Source: Chloranthus sessilifolius (Eukaryota; Streptophyta; Magnoliopsida; Chloranthales; Chloranthaceae). From it: a stretch of DNA of 64,000 nt. Positions 10,116 through 22,131 of this stretch are shown here, piece by piece. The notes beneath the pieces are model-generated. The model saw only the letters and a list, made by a program, of their open reading frames with translations, was not told the DNA's origin and ran no database searches. The position numbers and the translations under genes were made by a program. Position 1 is the stretch's first letter. The number at the start of each line of letters is the position of its first letter. The stretch is taken from the NCBI GenBank assembly GCA_021018995.1, contig CM037588.1:79705765-79769764 (forward strand), in the 5' to 3' direction.

Positions 10116-10822
10116 GAATATGAAAAGATAGAATTGGAAATACATGTATAGAATATTTAATCTTGAATACAGAAAGATAAATAATGTAACGGAAACTGAA
10201 AAATTGAAAGTTGAAAGACGATACCATAATGATATGTGATGAACCTCACATAGCTGATCGTTGTTCTCATGAACAGGCTCCTATAGGCGCCTTGTATATG
10301 AAACGGTTGTGAAAATGTCAGCTGAGGATTGGGTCTAGTTAGACTAACAAGGTCATTGATCCTTTCCTTGATTGGCTAAAAGGCGAAGAGTGTCGGCCTT
10401 TGTCCATGCAACATTGGCATCTGAATTCTGAATCTGGACCATGGTTCGTGTTTGGTATCAACGAAGAATAAATTAAAAGATACTAATAATTAACTCGTAT
10501 TTCACAAAATTTAATAATAATTAACTAACCTCTAAGATAATTAAAATGACGCTTAATCATATTGGACGACTTGGAAGAAATTGTAATTTATGCCTAATGA
10601 TATTATTGTAACTCCTTCATATTACTGTTGCTGATAATCTGTAGATTATAATTTCATACGTAGCGCTTTAAATCATATTGTTTCTTACTTAGTGATGAAT
10701 TGAATATCTTTGAACTGCTATTGCCTCTACAAGTATTTACTTGTGTATTAAATAGCATTTATTGCATTACATATAGTTAGAATTATTGCTTGATAATTGG
10801 TCATATTCACAACTACTGAAAA

Positions 10823-10827
10823 CCACA
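10823..10827. other. Left target-site duplication of Athila-B
   Basis: CCACA just before the Athila-B LTR. The right-hand copy at 22127-22131 is CCCCA, one mismatch. This supports a single insertion event and joins the flanking CHR-1 LTR sequence. Confidence 0.6.
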
Positions 10828-12237
10828 TGTTGGAGAATTTTGATTGTGTGCTGTTCTTATTATAAAAATGATAAAGAATAAAATGAGGAAAATAAAGAAA
10901 AGAAAAAACAAAAAAAAAAAAAAATGGATTGAACACAACATAAAATCAAACTCACAGTCTTGTAAGATACAGGGCCTGTTGTAGCAAGTTGTAATAAGTA
11001 AGAGTTTGTCCCACAGGGAGTGATGATCTAAACCACAAGGGTCGTATAGTAAATCTCTAGATCTAGCTGTAGATCTGGCAACTCTAAACCTATACTAGAA
11101 AGCAAGGTAAAGATAGGGTGTTTAAGTGTCACAACTAAACTAAAAACATAAATAAACTACAGCTAAATAAGGGAGAAAAAGAAGGATGATGATGGTGTGA
11201 TAAAATAAAGTAAAAAATGATGAGAAGTAGGCAGCTGTGGGTAAATCAGCACTACAACTCAAATCAAGAACTAAATCTGTAACAATCCTTCAAATGGCTA
11301 TAAGCACATCTGTAAGGTAGAAGAATCGAACCTAACCCAGAGGTATGAACTGATCTTAGGGCTGTATTTTCTCCACTTAAATGGTCATAAAATACCTCAG
11401 GGATTTCATCCGGTCAAAGGATTAGATCAGAACAAACGAAAATATTGCAGAAACCATGTTTGCAAGGCTACAAGCTCATGCATTCATAGAAGCAAACAGT
11501 TCTTGAAAATCAAGTAGAAACTACAAGAAATCTCAGGCTGAATGGGGACTTAGATTCCGCTGGTCATTGCTACAAAAAGGCCTACAATGACCCAACTCAC
11601 AAGTCAGCAATCTCTACACAATCTCAGATCTATTCACTGATGATGGGTTTGCAAAATAGAGGAGTTGGATTAATAGTTGCCTCTCACTTGGCTACAAGCA
11701 CAAGTGCAGGGGAAAGGAATCTATCTCAACTTTGTGATCTAGACTAGTCTTACGAATATAGCTTGCCCACTAAAATAGTCCCAAGCTATCCCAGGGGTTA
11801 TCAAAATCACAGAGGTTAGAGTTAGAACAGGGATACCACTGTTGCCACCATGGTTGCATGGCTACAAGCTTAAGCAATCATAGGTGCATCAAACCCATAC
11901 TACTCTATATGAGAAAACACAAAAAAATAAAGATGAAATGAAGCTTTAGAAATGGTATTTCATTGCCTAAAAATGACTTACAATGATTTTCCCTCAAGGC
12001 AACAGTCTGTGCAAGAAATCCCTAAATAGCTCTTCATGTCTATACAAAATAGTTTATAAAGCTGAAACTAACGTAGTTGCTACAAAGATTTAGTCCAGTA
12101 TTATTGTTGTGATAAGGAAGAAGAAAAAGAAAATCGAAAAGGGAAACTAAACCCTAACCCTAAACTATACTTTGATCTAGCTATTCTGGATCTGACCCTG
12201 CTAACCTGGATAATTTTTACAGGACAACTATAGCTCC

Positions 12238-12244
12238 ATTTATA
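12238..12244 (-). promoter_or_regulatory. TATA box of Athila-B 3' LTR
   Basis: TATAAAT on the minus strand within TTGTATAAATGGAGC; the same context is at 20154-20160 in the other LTR. Confidence 0.65.
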
Positions 12245-12424
12245 CAATCCAAACAACTCTTTATTGCTTTAGCCAATCAGAAATAAGATGCTTAGAGCTG
12301 CTATCGTGGCTCATTTGTGGCCAAGTAGTTACATTGGGATGTGTGAGATAGCTAAGCTCATTGGGATGTGTTCCCTAGAAGGTGTGAAATCTCAAAAATA
12401 TCATGAAAAGTTCAAAATGGCAGG

Positions 12425-13330
12425 TGGAACCCGTGCCTCGAGTGGATACAATTTTAGATTTTCATTCTCGAGTGGATCTCGAGAGGATGAGTTGCTTCAG
12501 GATGAATCTCGAGTGGCTGGATAGCTTCAACATTTATGCCTTGAGCAACTCTCGAGTAGTTCTCGAGAGGTTACTAGCGTTAGGCAGCTTCCGATTTTTT
12601 TCCTCAATAGGATTTTGTGAGGATCTCGGCAGGTTGAAATAAAGGTTTTTAAGTGCTCGACAGGCTCTTAGCTTCAGATTTTGCACCTCGAGAGGATCTC
12701 GACAGGATAAAATATAACATTTTCAAGCTCTGCAACTGCTTGACAGAATGCTTTAGTAGCATTTAAGCACTACAACTCGACAGGTTCACTTCAGCTTCTC
12801 GACAGGTTAAAATGCAGCCTATTTCAACAGCTCGACAGGAACGTTGGGGATTGCTACAACTCGACAAGTTAAGTGCTCATAGCTATATAACTGCCCGAAT
12901 GAAAGCCACTTGAATGGATTAAATGTGCAGCTGCTTGAGTGGCTGAAAGGTAGCTTTTTGAAGTGCTCGAGAGTCTCATTGCAGCTTGGATTTGAGCCTC
13001 TCGAGTGGATTAAAATGGAAGTGCTCGACAACTTGGAAATGCAGCTTGAGCTGCTCTACTGCACTAATTGCTTCAACATATTTTCTGTAGCCAACCCAAC
13101 AGGTTCAAATGCAACCTTATTAAGCTGCTTGCGAGAGGATTAAGTGCATGTTGAACTATTCGAGTGCTCTCATGGAGCTTTAGCCAACTGCTTGAGAGGA
13201 TTAAGTGCAGCATTAGCCATCTGCCTTGAGTGTTGTTGGCTTCATTGGCGCAGCTCACCTTGCTGCTGCACTCCATGAGGTGTGGGTTGCTCTAGTGTCT
13301 TCAGCAACTGCTCAACAAGTTGAATGACAA
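12425..13330 (-). repeat. TCGA-centred motif array, Athila-B 3' LTR U3
   Basis: More than twenty copies of CTCGAGAGGAT, CTCGAGTGGAT, TCGACAGGTT and close variants at 25-50 bp spacing. Many cores are the palindrome CTCGAG. The open frames through it are by-products of the repeat. Confidence 0.8.
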
Positions 13331-14170
13331 CATTATGTGCTCAGCAGTTTCTCCAACAGGTCTTGATGAATGTAGCAACATCTTGATGTGCTCTATGGCC
13401 TGGTTTCTCAGCAATTGCAGCTAGTGTGCTCTGGTATTTGTTGAGGTTGCTGCAACATTGATGTGCAACATTGACATGGCATTGTGGAGCTATTCAACTG
13501 GTGCAGTGCAGCAGCTCATGAGGCCCCATTCTCAGTTGCTTCTCCATGCAGCTCATGTGGCTGGTCTCAATGCTGCAACAACTTGAATGGTTGCTTGTAG
13601 CAAAGTTAACTTCAGCAGCTGGTTGGCTGCATATATAAACTGTTGCATTGCTGTATATCACCAATTGCTGTAGCTTGGGAGGGTTGCATCTTCAACACAC
13701 TTGATTTAGACTTCAGCAAGAGCAACTACTGGACAGGTTTAGTTTGCTATAACGTGCCACCTGAGCTGCTTGTCACTGAGGTGTTGTAGTGTGCCATCTG
13801 AGCAACTGCACTGCTTCATATATAAAATGTTGCATTGCTGCATAGCTCAAGAGCCTTTGATTAATTTGTTGCAGTAGCATTCCATAAAACATGGGCATCA
13901 CCTCTCTCTCTCAGTAGGCTTTCTAGGGCCCAAATGTATACACAACACCCCTAAGGGTGTGAACCACCATGGTGCATTCCCAATAAATCCATCAGCTCCA
14001 TAGCTATGCGCAAAATTCCTTCTTCTTGGCTCGAAAATGATGGATTGCTGTATTAAGCTATATTTTCATGTTATCTAAAAAACACACTTAAAAATCATTA
14101 TTAACCAGCTCAAAGGTCTATTAAAGGCCAGGTTAAGGGGTGAAAAATAATATTTTTCAGTGATTAACAC

Positions 14171-14182
14171 ACCCCCAAACTT
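14171..14182 (-). other. Polypurine tract, Athila-B
   Basis: Minus strand AAGTTTGGGGGT next to the LTR start TGTTAATC. The AAGTTTGGGGG form is typical of Athila/Tat elements. Confidence 0.85.
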
Positions 14183-16370
14183 AATCTTTGCTAGTCCTCG
14201 AGCAAAGGAAAAAATTAAAATAATTATTCAAAATAATAAATGCCACTTTCGTAGGGAGCACATATGCATTTAGCTTATGCATCAAGCCTTTTAAAACCTT
14301 AGGTGATCCCTAGTGGAGGAGTGAAGTCTCCTGAGGGTTTTCAGTGAAGATACCTACAAACTTTACCATTAAAATAGTTAAGTATAGTGTTTCCAATGAC
14401 AAAACAGACTTTAATAAATAAAGCATCATTCCACACCCATTCTTTTAAAAATCAGAGAAAATTATAGCCATAATGCAAACCATTTAAAGCCAAAATCAGC
14501 ATGTAGTTGCATCACCACCAATCATTTTAAATCAAGAATACAATGTGAAAATCAGTAATAGGCTGACTATTAATTTAAAAATCAGATGTAGATACTACCC
14601 CAATGAAAATAAAATTTAGACCCAATCCTCACTAGGGCTATCTCTCACAATGAAAATCCAAGGTGTTCACGTTCTCATCAGCTCAAGAGCAGTCACAGAT
14701 CTCAAATAGTCCGGCAAGCATGAGCATAGGCATTACATCTAAGTTCTGACATCCTCAGGTACTTTCACCATAGATTAAACATCTCCTCATCTCCACATGA
14801 CAACTCATTTCACTTTAGATCAATAAGGTATTTTCAATGGATTGTAATGTGCTTATGGGTGAGGTTTATAAAGAATAAAAGGGGTAGAATGGATTCAAAA
14901 TTGAAAAATTAGTAAGGAGAGGAGGTGATTCATGACTTCACAACCTTCATTTCAGCACTGCTTCATCTTCCTTAATATTTTTCAGATCTGAAGTGACCAA
15001 CTTCTTCTCTTCCTTTCAATTTTAGAATGAAGTACCTCACTTGACTTCTCTTTCTATTTTTTTTTCGTTTCTTTTCTTTTTATAATTTTATTTATTTATT
15101 TTGATGATGAATGGCCACACATATACCACTGCTACACAGCTATTTTAAGGTTGCTTCTCTCCTCCTTCCACCAAATGTTGAATCCAACCCACCTATCTTC
15201 AACGTCTTCTCCTTTAACTTTTGAATTCTCAGAGTGAGGGTAAGGTTGATTCAGGTCATGAGGTTAAGATGCAAGTACTCCGGTATTTGTTAAAGAAAAA
15301 TAGGATTTTAAGGCTCAAAGAGTACATGCCAAGGGCAGTTGAATGGGTAGGAAATTTTAAGCTCGAACTATCCAATTGAAGTCCTTAAATCATCTCCTTA
15401 GTGTCATGAGTGCTGCCAATCAGTTTAATTTGGAGGTGCCTACTTCTAGTGAAAAGGGATTGAATCAATTAGTCCTTAGAGCAAAAAAATTGCCACAAAC
15501 ACTCTTCAAAAGAAAATTGATAGGCCAAAATCTCACTAGATATGGTCTTCAATTTGACTCATGGGGTGTATGTTCACATTTTTCTCTCCTCGCGAGTTCA
15601 CTAAGTACTAACTGAAAAAAATTTCTTGATGTTAGCCTCATGGTGGTGCTAATTTTTCAAAATTTTAAGTTTTAAAGTGTCTGCAAATTTTTTTTAAACT
15701 TCCTCATTCTCACATGGGGGTGGGAATTGACTTTATTTATCTCAATTCAACCCACACTGCTGCATTAGAATTAACTATTCTACTAGCCTACCACCCTGCC
15801 ATTCCCCCAAATCGAAGATTAACAGTGTCCTCACTATTTCAACATAGATGTTAAGGGACAGCAGGGTGTATAACAGAAAAAATACACTAAACTACAGTAG
15901 AAAACAAAGAGGAAAGTAGACTGAAAGACTGCAGAAAATTAGACTTAGAGGGAGAAAAAGATAATATATACGAAATGACAACTAAGAAAATAAAGCAACT
16001 ACACAAATTCCTATAAAGTAGCACTATAGATCTCAGAAATTACACTAAAAATAGCAGGTATATACAAAACATTTGCTATACTAAACACCTAAAACAAGAA
16101 ATTCCTAAACACAACTACCCAAAAATGATCTGAGTATGAATCTAAATTGATGGCAGAGAATTATCAACATTAATGGCACACATTTGAAAGCAAGATTCAT
16201 ATAAAATAAGATCACACAAACAAAATCCTTACACAACAGTCCAGATGGGGGTACATGAATGTCAGAAATTATGGTTACCCTAGCTGGAACTCAACTGAAT
16301 TGGAAGGAACTGCAAAAAAATGAAACGCCGTACCTTTGCATTTACATCAAACCTAAGATCTTCTAGTTCA
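14183..16370 (-). other. Athila-B 3' internal region, non-coding
   Basis: About 2.2 kb between the linker remnant and the polypurine tract. No RT, integrase or env-like frame is recognisable on either strand. 15970-16330 is shared with the left end of the window (Athila-A), which shows that this truncated arrangement is inherited and not private to one copy. Confidence 0.6.
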
Positions 16371-16640
16371 TCAGTTGTAGTTGCATGCTAGATGCAGGGA
16401 GAAGCTCCAACTCCATAAGAGGTGGGCAATCAACAGAAGGTTGAGGGAGCACATGGGTGGGTGCCTCCTCAGTCCAAACTTCAAAATTTTCAGCACACAC
16501 CTAAGCCTAATCCAACAGATTTGGCATGGTCTTATACACCATTGGCTGCATCTGTATATAAAGCTCATTTCCACCATCATAGTCTTCTCCTTGGTAAGGA
16601 GGAAAAAGCTCCATATAAAAGCATGAGGAAATGGGGCTCA
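16371..16640 (-). pseudogene. Athila gag-pol linker remnant
   Basis: Minus strand, frame-broken. Fragments EVWTEEAPTHVL and PPLMELELLPASSMQLQL resemble the linker before Athila RT. Nothing enzymatic follows at lower coordinates, so pol was deleted directly after this point. The Athila-A copy at 418-769 has the same limits. Confidence 0.5.
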
Positions 16641-16689
16641 ACATGGTATTTTATTATTTATTTTTTTTCTTTTTTTCTAAAAAAAATTA

Positions 16690-16736
16690 TTTTTAAATAT
16701 ATATATATATATATTTATTATTATTATTATTTTTTA
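16690..16736. repeat. (TA)n and (TTA)n microsatellites
   Basis: A TA run, then ATT units and a T run, between gag and the linker remnant of Athila-B. Confidence 0.9.
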
Positions 16737-16790
16737 AATGGGGCTCAAGAGCAGCCCATTATTCCGCTCCTGCTACACTACAACAGGAAC

Positions 16791-18232
16791 TCAGTCTTCT
16801 CTCTCTCTTGCACACCTTTTTCCATTGAAAACCTCTTGGTGCTCCACCACCTTATCAATCCTCAGGGCATGATTGGCCCTAGCATCCTCATTGGCTGAAG
16901 AAGCTTCACAAATCAAGTAGTGCCCTTTGGGGTTGTTCACAGTTTGGCTTGGGAGCCAGCCCTCATCCCTTCTTGTCAAAGCATTTGAGATGTGATCCAA
17001 CTAGTCCTCTATCTTTTTGATGTGATAAGGAGCTAAGGTTTTACAATGAAGACAAAACCTGCTCCTCAAAGGAGGGGACTCTTGGTTGTGGTGGGGGCAA
17101 AGTTAATCCTGACTGGGGGACTGATGTGGGAAATGTTGTCTTGGTGCATATCCATGAGGGGACTGTTGGTTGGAATTGTAGGGCAAATCAACTTGTCTCC
17201 ACCTCAAATTTGGGTGGTTCCTTAAAGTCCACCCAACAGGCTGTTGTCCAAATGATTGGACAACATTGGCTTGCTCATTTACTAACTCTAGAAATGGACC
17301 AACAGAAGGACAATTAAGATGGGAGTGTGTGGGTGAGTGGCATATCAAACATGCCTCTCCAACCCATGCAACCATGTGGGGCTACAACACACTCAACACT
17401 TTATCAAATTTTTTCGACAAGTTGTCCACCTTCCTCTCTAGGTTATGGTATACAGTTAATTCATACAATTTCCTAGTATAAGTGGGTTCTTTTAAACCTC
17501 TAGCAGCTGGTTTAATGCCATTTCTTGACAAAGACTCCTGCTGCACTGAGTTCTCACTTATCACATCGAACAAATCCCATGCTTCTACATCAGTCTTGCT
17601 AAGGTATGTGCCACCACTTGATGCATTAATCAGAGATCTACTTTTAGCATCTATCCCCTAGTAGAGGATTTGCACAAGCTGACATTTGGGGATCTGGTGG
17701 TGTGGGCACTGGCTCAACAACTCTTTAAATTTATTCCAAGCTTCATGAAATTATTCAGTTGGGAGTTGAGCAAAAGAGATAATGCTCCTCCTTAATTGGC
17801 TAGTTTTACCAATTGAGAAAAAATTTGCCAAGAATTGGCATTGCAGGTCATTCCAAGATTGCATGTTGTTTGCCGGGAGCAGGGTGAGCCAAGTTCGGGC
17901 CTTATCCTTTAGGGAAAAAGGAAAAGCCTCAGTTTGGTGACTTCCTCTCCCAAACCAGCAAAGATAAAGTTAGTACATAAATCAAGAAATTGATCTATGT
18001 GCTAGTAAGGGTCTTCCTTGCTCAACCCATGAAAACTTGATAACATTTGGATGATTTGAGCCTTGATCTCATAATTACCCACAACATTAGGGAGTTGAAT
18101 GCAAGAGGGGGATGAGTATGCCCCTAGTGCATTATATTCCCTAAGGGGTCTAGGCTGCTCACACATCTCAGCTGTTACTAAATTTTCAGTAGTGGTGTGT
18201 GTTGTTGGCATAGGACTCAAGACTCTCAATCT
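16791..18232 (-). pseudogene. gag: Athila gag (degenerate)
   Basis: Structural capsid/nucleocapsid polyprotein of an Athila-lineage element, read from high to low coordinate. The N-terminal part (18229-18002) has RPLREYNALGAYSSPSCI and EIKAQIIQMLSSFHGL, the conserved start of Athila gag. The capsid part (about 17990-17700) is recognisable across several frames and stops (KLRLF, CPHHQIPKCQLVQ-like fragments). Next comes a charged segment, KVDNLSKKFDKVLSVL (17430-17382). A zinc knuckle CLICHSPTHSHLNC fits C-x2-C-x4-H-x4-C (about 17350-17300). The C-terminus has EGWLPSQTVNNPKG, a form of the Athila gag tail motif (about 16960). Several frameshifts and stops make it non-functional. The gene starts about 500 bp after the PBS. 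Confidence 0.88.
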
Positions 18233-18710
18233 CAGGATTTAAAGGTTCTAGTTCGGGATTGAGAGACCTTCTTCCCAGCATACAACACACATACAGCAAA
18301 ACAAGAGAGCTTACAACAAATAGATAAAGAAAAATACAAACTAACACAACTGCAGGAATTTAAGACTGCAAAAATGAAATAAAAATAAGGGAGATAGCAA
18401 TACAAACTGATATAGGAATGCTCCAGCTATAGCCAAACTCCTCTATTTGCTACTGCTCCAAGCTTGCAAAAATAATAAACTTTAGCAGGAATTTATTCAA
18501 ACACTAAACAGGCAATGAATTTAAAATAGAAAAACATCAAAATAAAAGAAACTATTACAGTTGTAATTTATACAAACACTTCTACGACACCAAAAAAAAA
18601 CCCAAAATAGAAAATAAAGGAAAAAATGAAAAGATAAAATAAAAATTATAGTTGTAAACTACAACCAATATATCTAAACAAAAACTCAGATTTACTACTT
18701 AGATCAACAC
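18233..18710 (-). other. Athila-B leader between PBS and gag
   Basis: A-rich, non-coding. The part next to the PBS is shared with Athila-A (880-1080). A packaging signal is expected here but none can be recognised by eye. Confidence 0.6.
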
Positions 18711-18728
18711 TCCCTGGCAGTGGCACCA
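18711..18728 (-). other. Primer-binding site (tRNA-Asp type), Athila-B
   Basis: Minus strand TGGTGCCACTGCCAGGGA, six bases inside the 5' LTR end at 18735. It matches the Athila tRNA-Asp PBS TGGCGCCGTTGCCGGGGA with four differences. Confidence 0.9.
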
Positions 18729-20153
18729 AAAACTTGTTAGAGAATTTTGATTGTGTGTTGTTCTTATTATAAAATGATAAAGAATAAAATGAGAAAAATA
18801 AAGAAAAATAAAGAAAAATAAAAACAAAATAAAATAAAATGGATTGAACACAGCATAAAATCAAACTCACAGTCCTGCAAGATACAGGGCCTGTTGTAGC
18901 AAGTTTTAATAAGCAAGAGTTTGTCCCACACGTAGTGATGATCTAAACCACAAGGGTTGTATAGTAAATCTCTAGATCTAGCTACAGATCTGGCAACTCT
19001 AAACCAATACTAGAAAGCAAGGTAAAGAGAGGGTGCTTAAGTGTCACAACTAAACTAAAAACATAAATTAACTACCACTAAGGAAGGGGGAAAAAGAAGG
19101 ATGATGATGGTGTGATAAAATAAAGTAAAAAATGATGAGAAGTAGGTAGCTGTGGGTAAATCAGCACTGCAACTCAGATCAAGAACTAGATCTGCAGCAA
19201 TCTTTCAGATGACTACAAGCATATCTGCAAGGTAGAAGAATCTAACCTAACTCAGAGGTATGAACTGATCTTAGGGTCGTATTTTGTCCACTTAAGTGGT
19301 CACAAAATACCCTTGGAATTTCATCCAGTCAGTGGATTAGATTAGAACAGGAAAATCATTGTAGACACCATGTTTGCAAGGCTACAAGCTCATGCATTCA
19401 TAAGAGCAAACAGTCCTTGAAAATCAAGTAGAAACTATAAGAAATCTCAAGCTGAATGGGGACTTAGATTCAGCTGGTCATTGCTACAAAAGGCCTGCAA
19501 TGACCAAGCTCACAAGTCTGCATTCTCTACAAAATCTTAGGTCTATTCACTGATGAAGGGTTTGCAAAATAGAAGAGGAGTTGGGTTTACAACTGTCTCT
19601 CACTTGGCTACAGGCATAAGTACAGGGGAAAGGAATCTATCTCAACCTTGTGATCTAGACCAGCCTTAGGGCTATACCCTACCCACTAAAATGGCCATAG
19701 GCTATCCCAGGGGTTATCCAAATCACAGAGGTTAGAGTTAGAATAGGGATATCACTGTTGCGACCATGGTTGCATGGCTATAAGCTCAAGCAATCATAGG
19801 TGCATCAAACCCTTACGACTCTATGTGAGAAAACACAGAAAAATAAAGATGAAATAACGCTTTAAAAATGGTATTTCATTACCTAAAAATGACTTACAAT
19901 GATTTGCCCTCATGCCAACAGTCTGTGCAAGAAATCCCAAAACAGCTCTTCATGTTTATACAAAACAGATTATAAAATTGAAACTAACCTAGTTGCTACA
20001 AAGATTTAGCCCAGTATTGTTGTTGTGCTAAGGAAGAAGAAAAATAAAATGGAAAAGGGAAACAAAACCCTAACCCTAAACTATACTTTGATCCAGCTAT
20101 TCTGGATCTGACCCAGCTAATCTAGATAATTTTTTCATGACAACTATAGCTCC

Positions 20154-20160
20154 ATTTATA
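20154..20160 (-). promoter_or_regulatory. TATA box of Athila-B 5' LTR
   Basis: TATAAAT on the minus strand. As part of the 5' LTR, this would be the promoter of the element's genomic RNA. Confidence 0.65.
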
Positions 20161-20319
20161 CAATCCAAATAGCTCTTTATTGCTGTAGCCAATAAAAAAT
20201 AAGATGCTTGAAGCTACTGTCATGGTTCATTTGTGGCCAAGTAGTTACATTGGGATGTGTGCCGTAGAAGGTGTGAAATCCTAAAAATATCATTGAAAGT
20301 TTTAATACGGCAGGTGGAA

Positions 20320-21310
20320 CCCATGCCTCGAGTGGATACAACTTCAGATTTTCATTCTCGAGAGGATGAGTTGCTTCAAGATGAATCTCGAGTGGCTGGA
20401 TAGCTTCAACATTTGTGCCTCGAGCAGATCTCGAGTAGTTCTCGAGAGGTTACTAGCTTCAGGCAACTTCAGATTTTTATCCTCGACAGGATCTCGTGAG
20501 GATCTCGTCAGGATGAAATAAAGGCTTTTAAGTGCTTGACAAATTTTAGCTTCAGATTTTTCACCTCGAGAGGATCTCGACAGGATAAAATATAGCATTT
20601 TTAAGCTCTGCAACTGTTCGACAGAATGCTTAAGCAACATTTAAGCACGGTAACTCGACAGGTTGCCTTCAGCAGCTTGACAAGTTCACTTCAGCTTCTC
20701 GACAGGTTAAAATGCAGCCTATTTCAGCAGCTCGACAGGATGGTTGGGGACTGCTACAGCTCGACAAGTTAAGTGTGCACAACTCTATAACTGCCTGAAT
20801 GAAAGCCACTCGAGTGGATTAAATGTGCAGCTGCTCGAGTGGCTGAAAGGTGGCTTTTTCAAGTGCTCGAGAGGTTCATTGTACTTGGGATTTGAGCCTC
20901 TCGAGTGGATTAAAATGGAAATGCTTGACAGCTTGGAAGTGCAAGCTGCTTGAGAGGCTTTAAATCCAGCTTGAGCTGCTCGATTGCACTAATTGCTTTA
21001 GCATATTTTCCGTAGCCAGCTCGATAGGTTCAAATGCAGCCCTTTTAAGCTGCTCGAGAGGATTAAGTGCATGCAAAACTATTCGAGTGCTCTCATAGAG
21101 CTTCAGCCAACTACTTGAGAGGATTAAGTGCATGCTGAACTATTCGAGTGCTCTCATGGAGATTCAGCCAACTGCTTGAGAGGATTAAGTGTAGCATCAA
21201 CCATCTGCCTTGAGTGCTGTTGGCTTCACTGCTACAGCTCACCTTGCTGCTGTAGTCCATGAGGTGTGAGATGCTCTAGTGTCTTCAACAATTGCTCAAC
21301 AAGTTGAATG
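20320..21310 (-). repeat. TCGA-centred motif array, Athila-B 5' LTR U3
   Basis: Same array as in the 3' LTR; includes the 61-bp duplicated unit at 21061-21121 and 21122-21182, each carrying ATTCGAGTGCTCTCATNGAG. The 98-residue minus-strand open frame here is repeat-derived. Confidence 0.8.
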
Positions 21311-22126
21311 ACAACATTGTGTGCTCAACAGTTTCTTCAGCAGGTCTTGATGGACGCAGCAGTAGCTTGAGTGCTCTAGGGCCTGGTTTCTCAGCAACTG
21401 CAGCTAGTGTGCTCTAGTATTTGTGCAACATTCAAGTGGCATTGTGGAGCTGTTCAACTGGTGCAGTGCAACAGCTCATGAGGCCCCATTCTCAGTTGCT
21501 TCTCCATGCAGCTTATGTGGCTGGTCTAAAAACTGCAACAACTTGAATGGTTGGTTGTAGCAGAGTTAACTTCAGCTGCTGGTTGGCTTCATATATATAT
21601 TATTGCATTGCCGCATAGCACCCATTGCCGTTGCTTGGGAGGGTTGTGTCTTCAACACACTTGATTTAGACTTCAGCAGGAGCAACTACTAGATAGGTTC
21701 AATTTTCTATAATGTGCCACCTGAGCTGCTGGTCATTGAGGTGTTGTAGTGTGCCATCTGACCAACTTCACTGTTGCATATATAAAATGTTGCATTGCTA
21801 CATAGCTCAAGTGCCTTTGTATAATTTGCTGCAGCAGCATTCCATAAAACTTGGGTATCACCTCTCTCTCTCAACAGGCTTTCTAGGACCCAAATGTATG
21901 CACAACACCCCCAATGGTGTGAACCACCATGGTGCATTCTCAATAAATCCATCAGCTCCACAGCTATGCTCAAAATTCCTTCTTGGCTCGAAAATGATGG
22001 ATTGCTGCATTAAGCTATATTTTCCTATTATCTATAAAAACACACTTAAAAATCATTATTAATCAGCTCAAAGGTCTATTAAAGGCCATGTTAAGGGGTG
22101 AAAATGGTATTTTTCAGTGATTAACA

Positions 22127-22131
22127 CCCCA
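22127..22131. other. Right target-site duplication of Athila-B
   Basis: CCCCA, against CCACA on the left at 10823-10827. Confidence 0.6.

Larger units (their letters stand above)
5246..10827 (+). repeat. CHR-1 5' LTR, first part
   Basis: Starts TGTAACACCTACCCC. Positions 5246-6060 align with 53028-53810 with few differences. It continues through a promoter-like region near 6260, ~184-bp repeats (6551-7165), unstructured sequence (7200-8880), a 41-50 bp tandem repeat, AT-rich minisatellites and 30-bp hairpin repeats. It is cut at 10827 by Athila-B. The block 10230-10450 resembles the terminal third of chromovirus LTRs. No coding sequence is supported; the minus-strand open frame at 9325-9864 is low-complexity. 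Confidence 0.65.
10828..14169 (-). repeat. Athila-B 3' LTR (3342 bp)
   Basis: TG..CA ends; begins TGTTAATCACTG in element sense at 14169. Very similar to 18735-22126 throughout, with scattered substitutions. Contains a diverged internal duplication (11270-11550 against 11680-11900), a TATA box at 12238 and the TCGA motif array. Confidence 0.92.
10828..22126 (-). mobile_element. Athila-B: complete but pol-less Athila-type element
   Basis: Two LTRs of about 3.3-3.4 kb flank a 4.57-kb internal region. In minus-strand sense the order is 5' LTR (22126 to 18735), tRNA-Asp PBS (18728-18711), gag pseudogene (18232-16791), linker remnant, non-coding region, polypurine tract (14182-14171) and 3' LTR (14169 to 10828). 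Protease, RT, RNase H and integrase are absent, so it must have moved with enzymes from an autonomous relative. It is inserted in the CHR-1 5' LTR. Confidence 0.92.
18735..22126 (-). repeat. Athila-B 5' LTR (3392 bp)
   Basis: Begins TGTTAATCACTG at 22126 in element sense and ends at 18735. Longer than the 3' LTR partly because of a 61-bp tandem duplication at 21061-21182. Same TATA box, motif array and conserved boxes. Confidence 0.92.

Noticed and set aside
14183-16370. Env-like gene in the Athila-B 3' internal region
   Set aside because: Athila elements can carry an env-like frame here, but no signal peptide, membrane segment or long frame is seen on the minus strand.
20344-20640. 98-codon minus-strand frame rich in LSRSSR words
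   Set aside because: Product of the TCGA motif array in the Athila LTR; the same DNA in the other LTR is not open in this frame.
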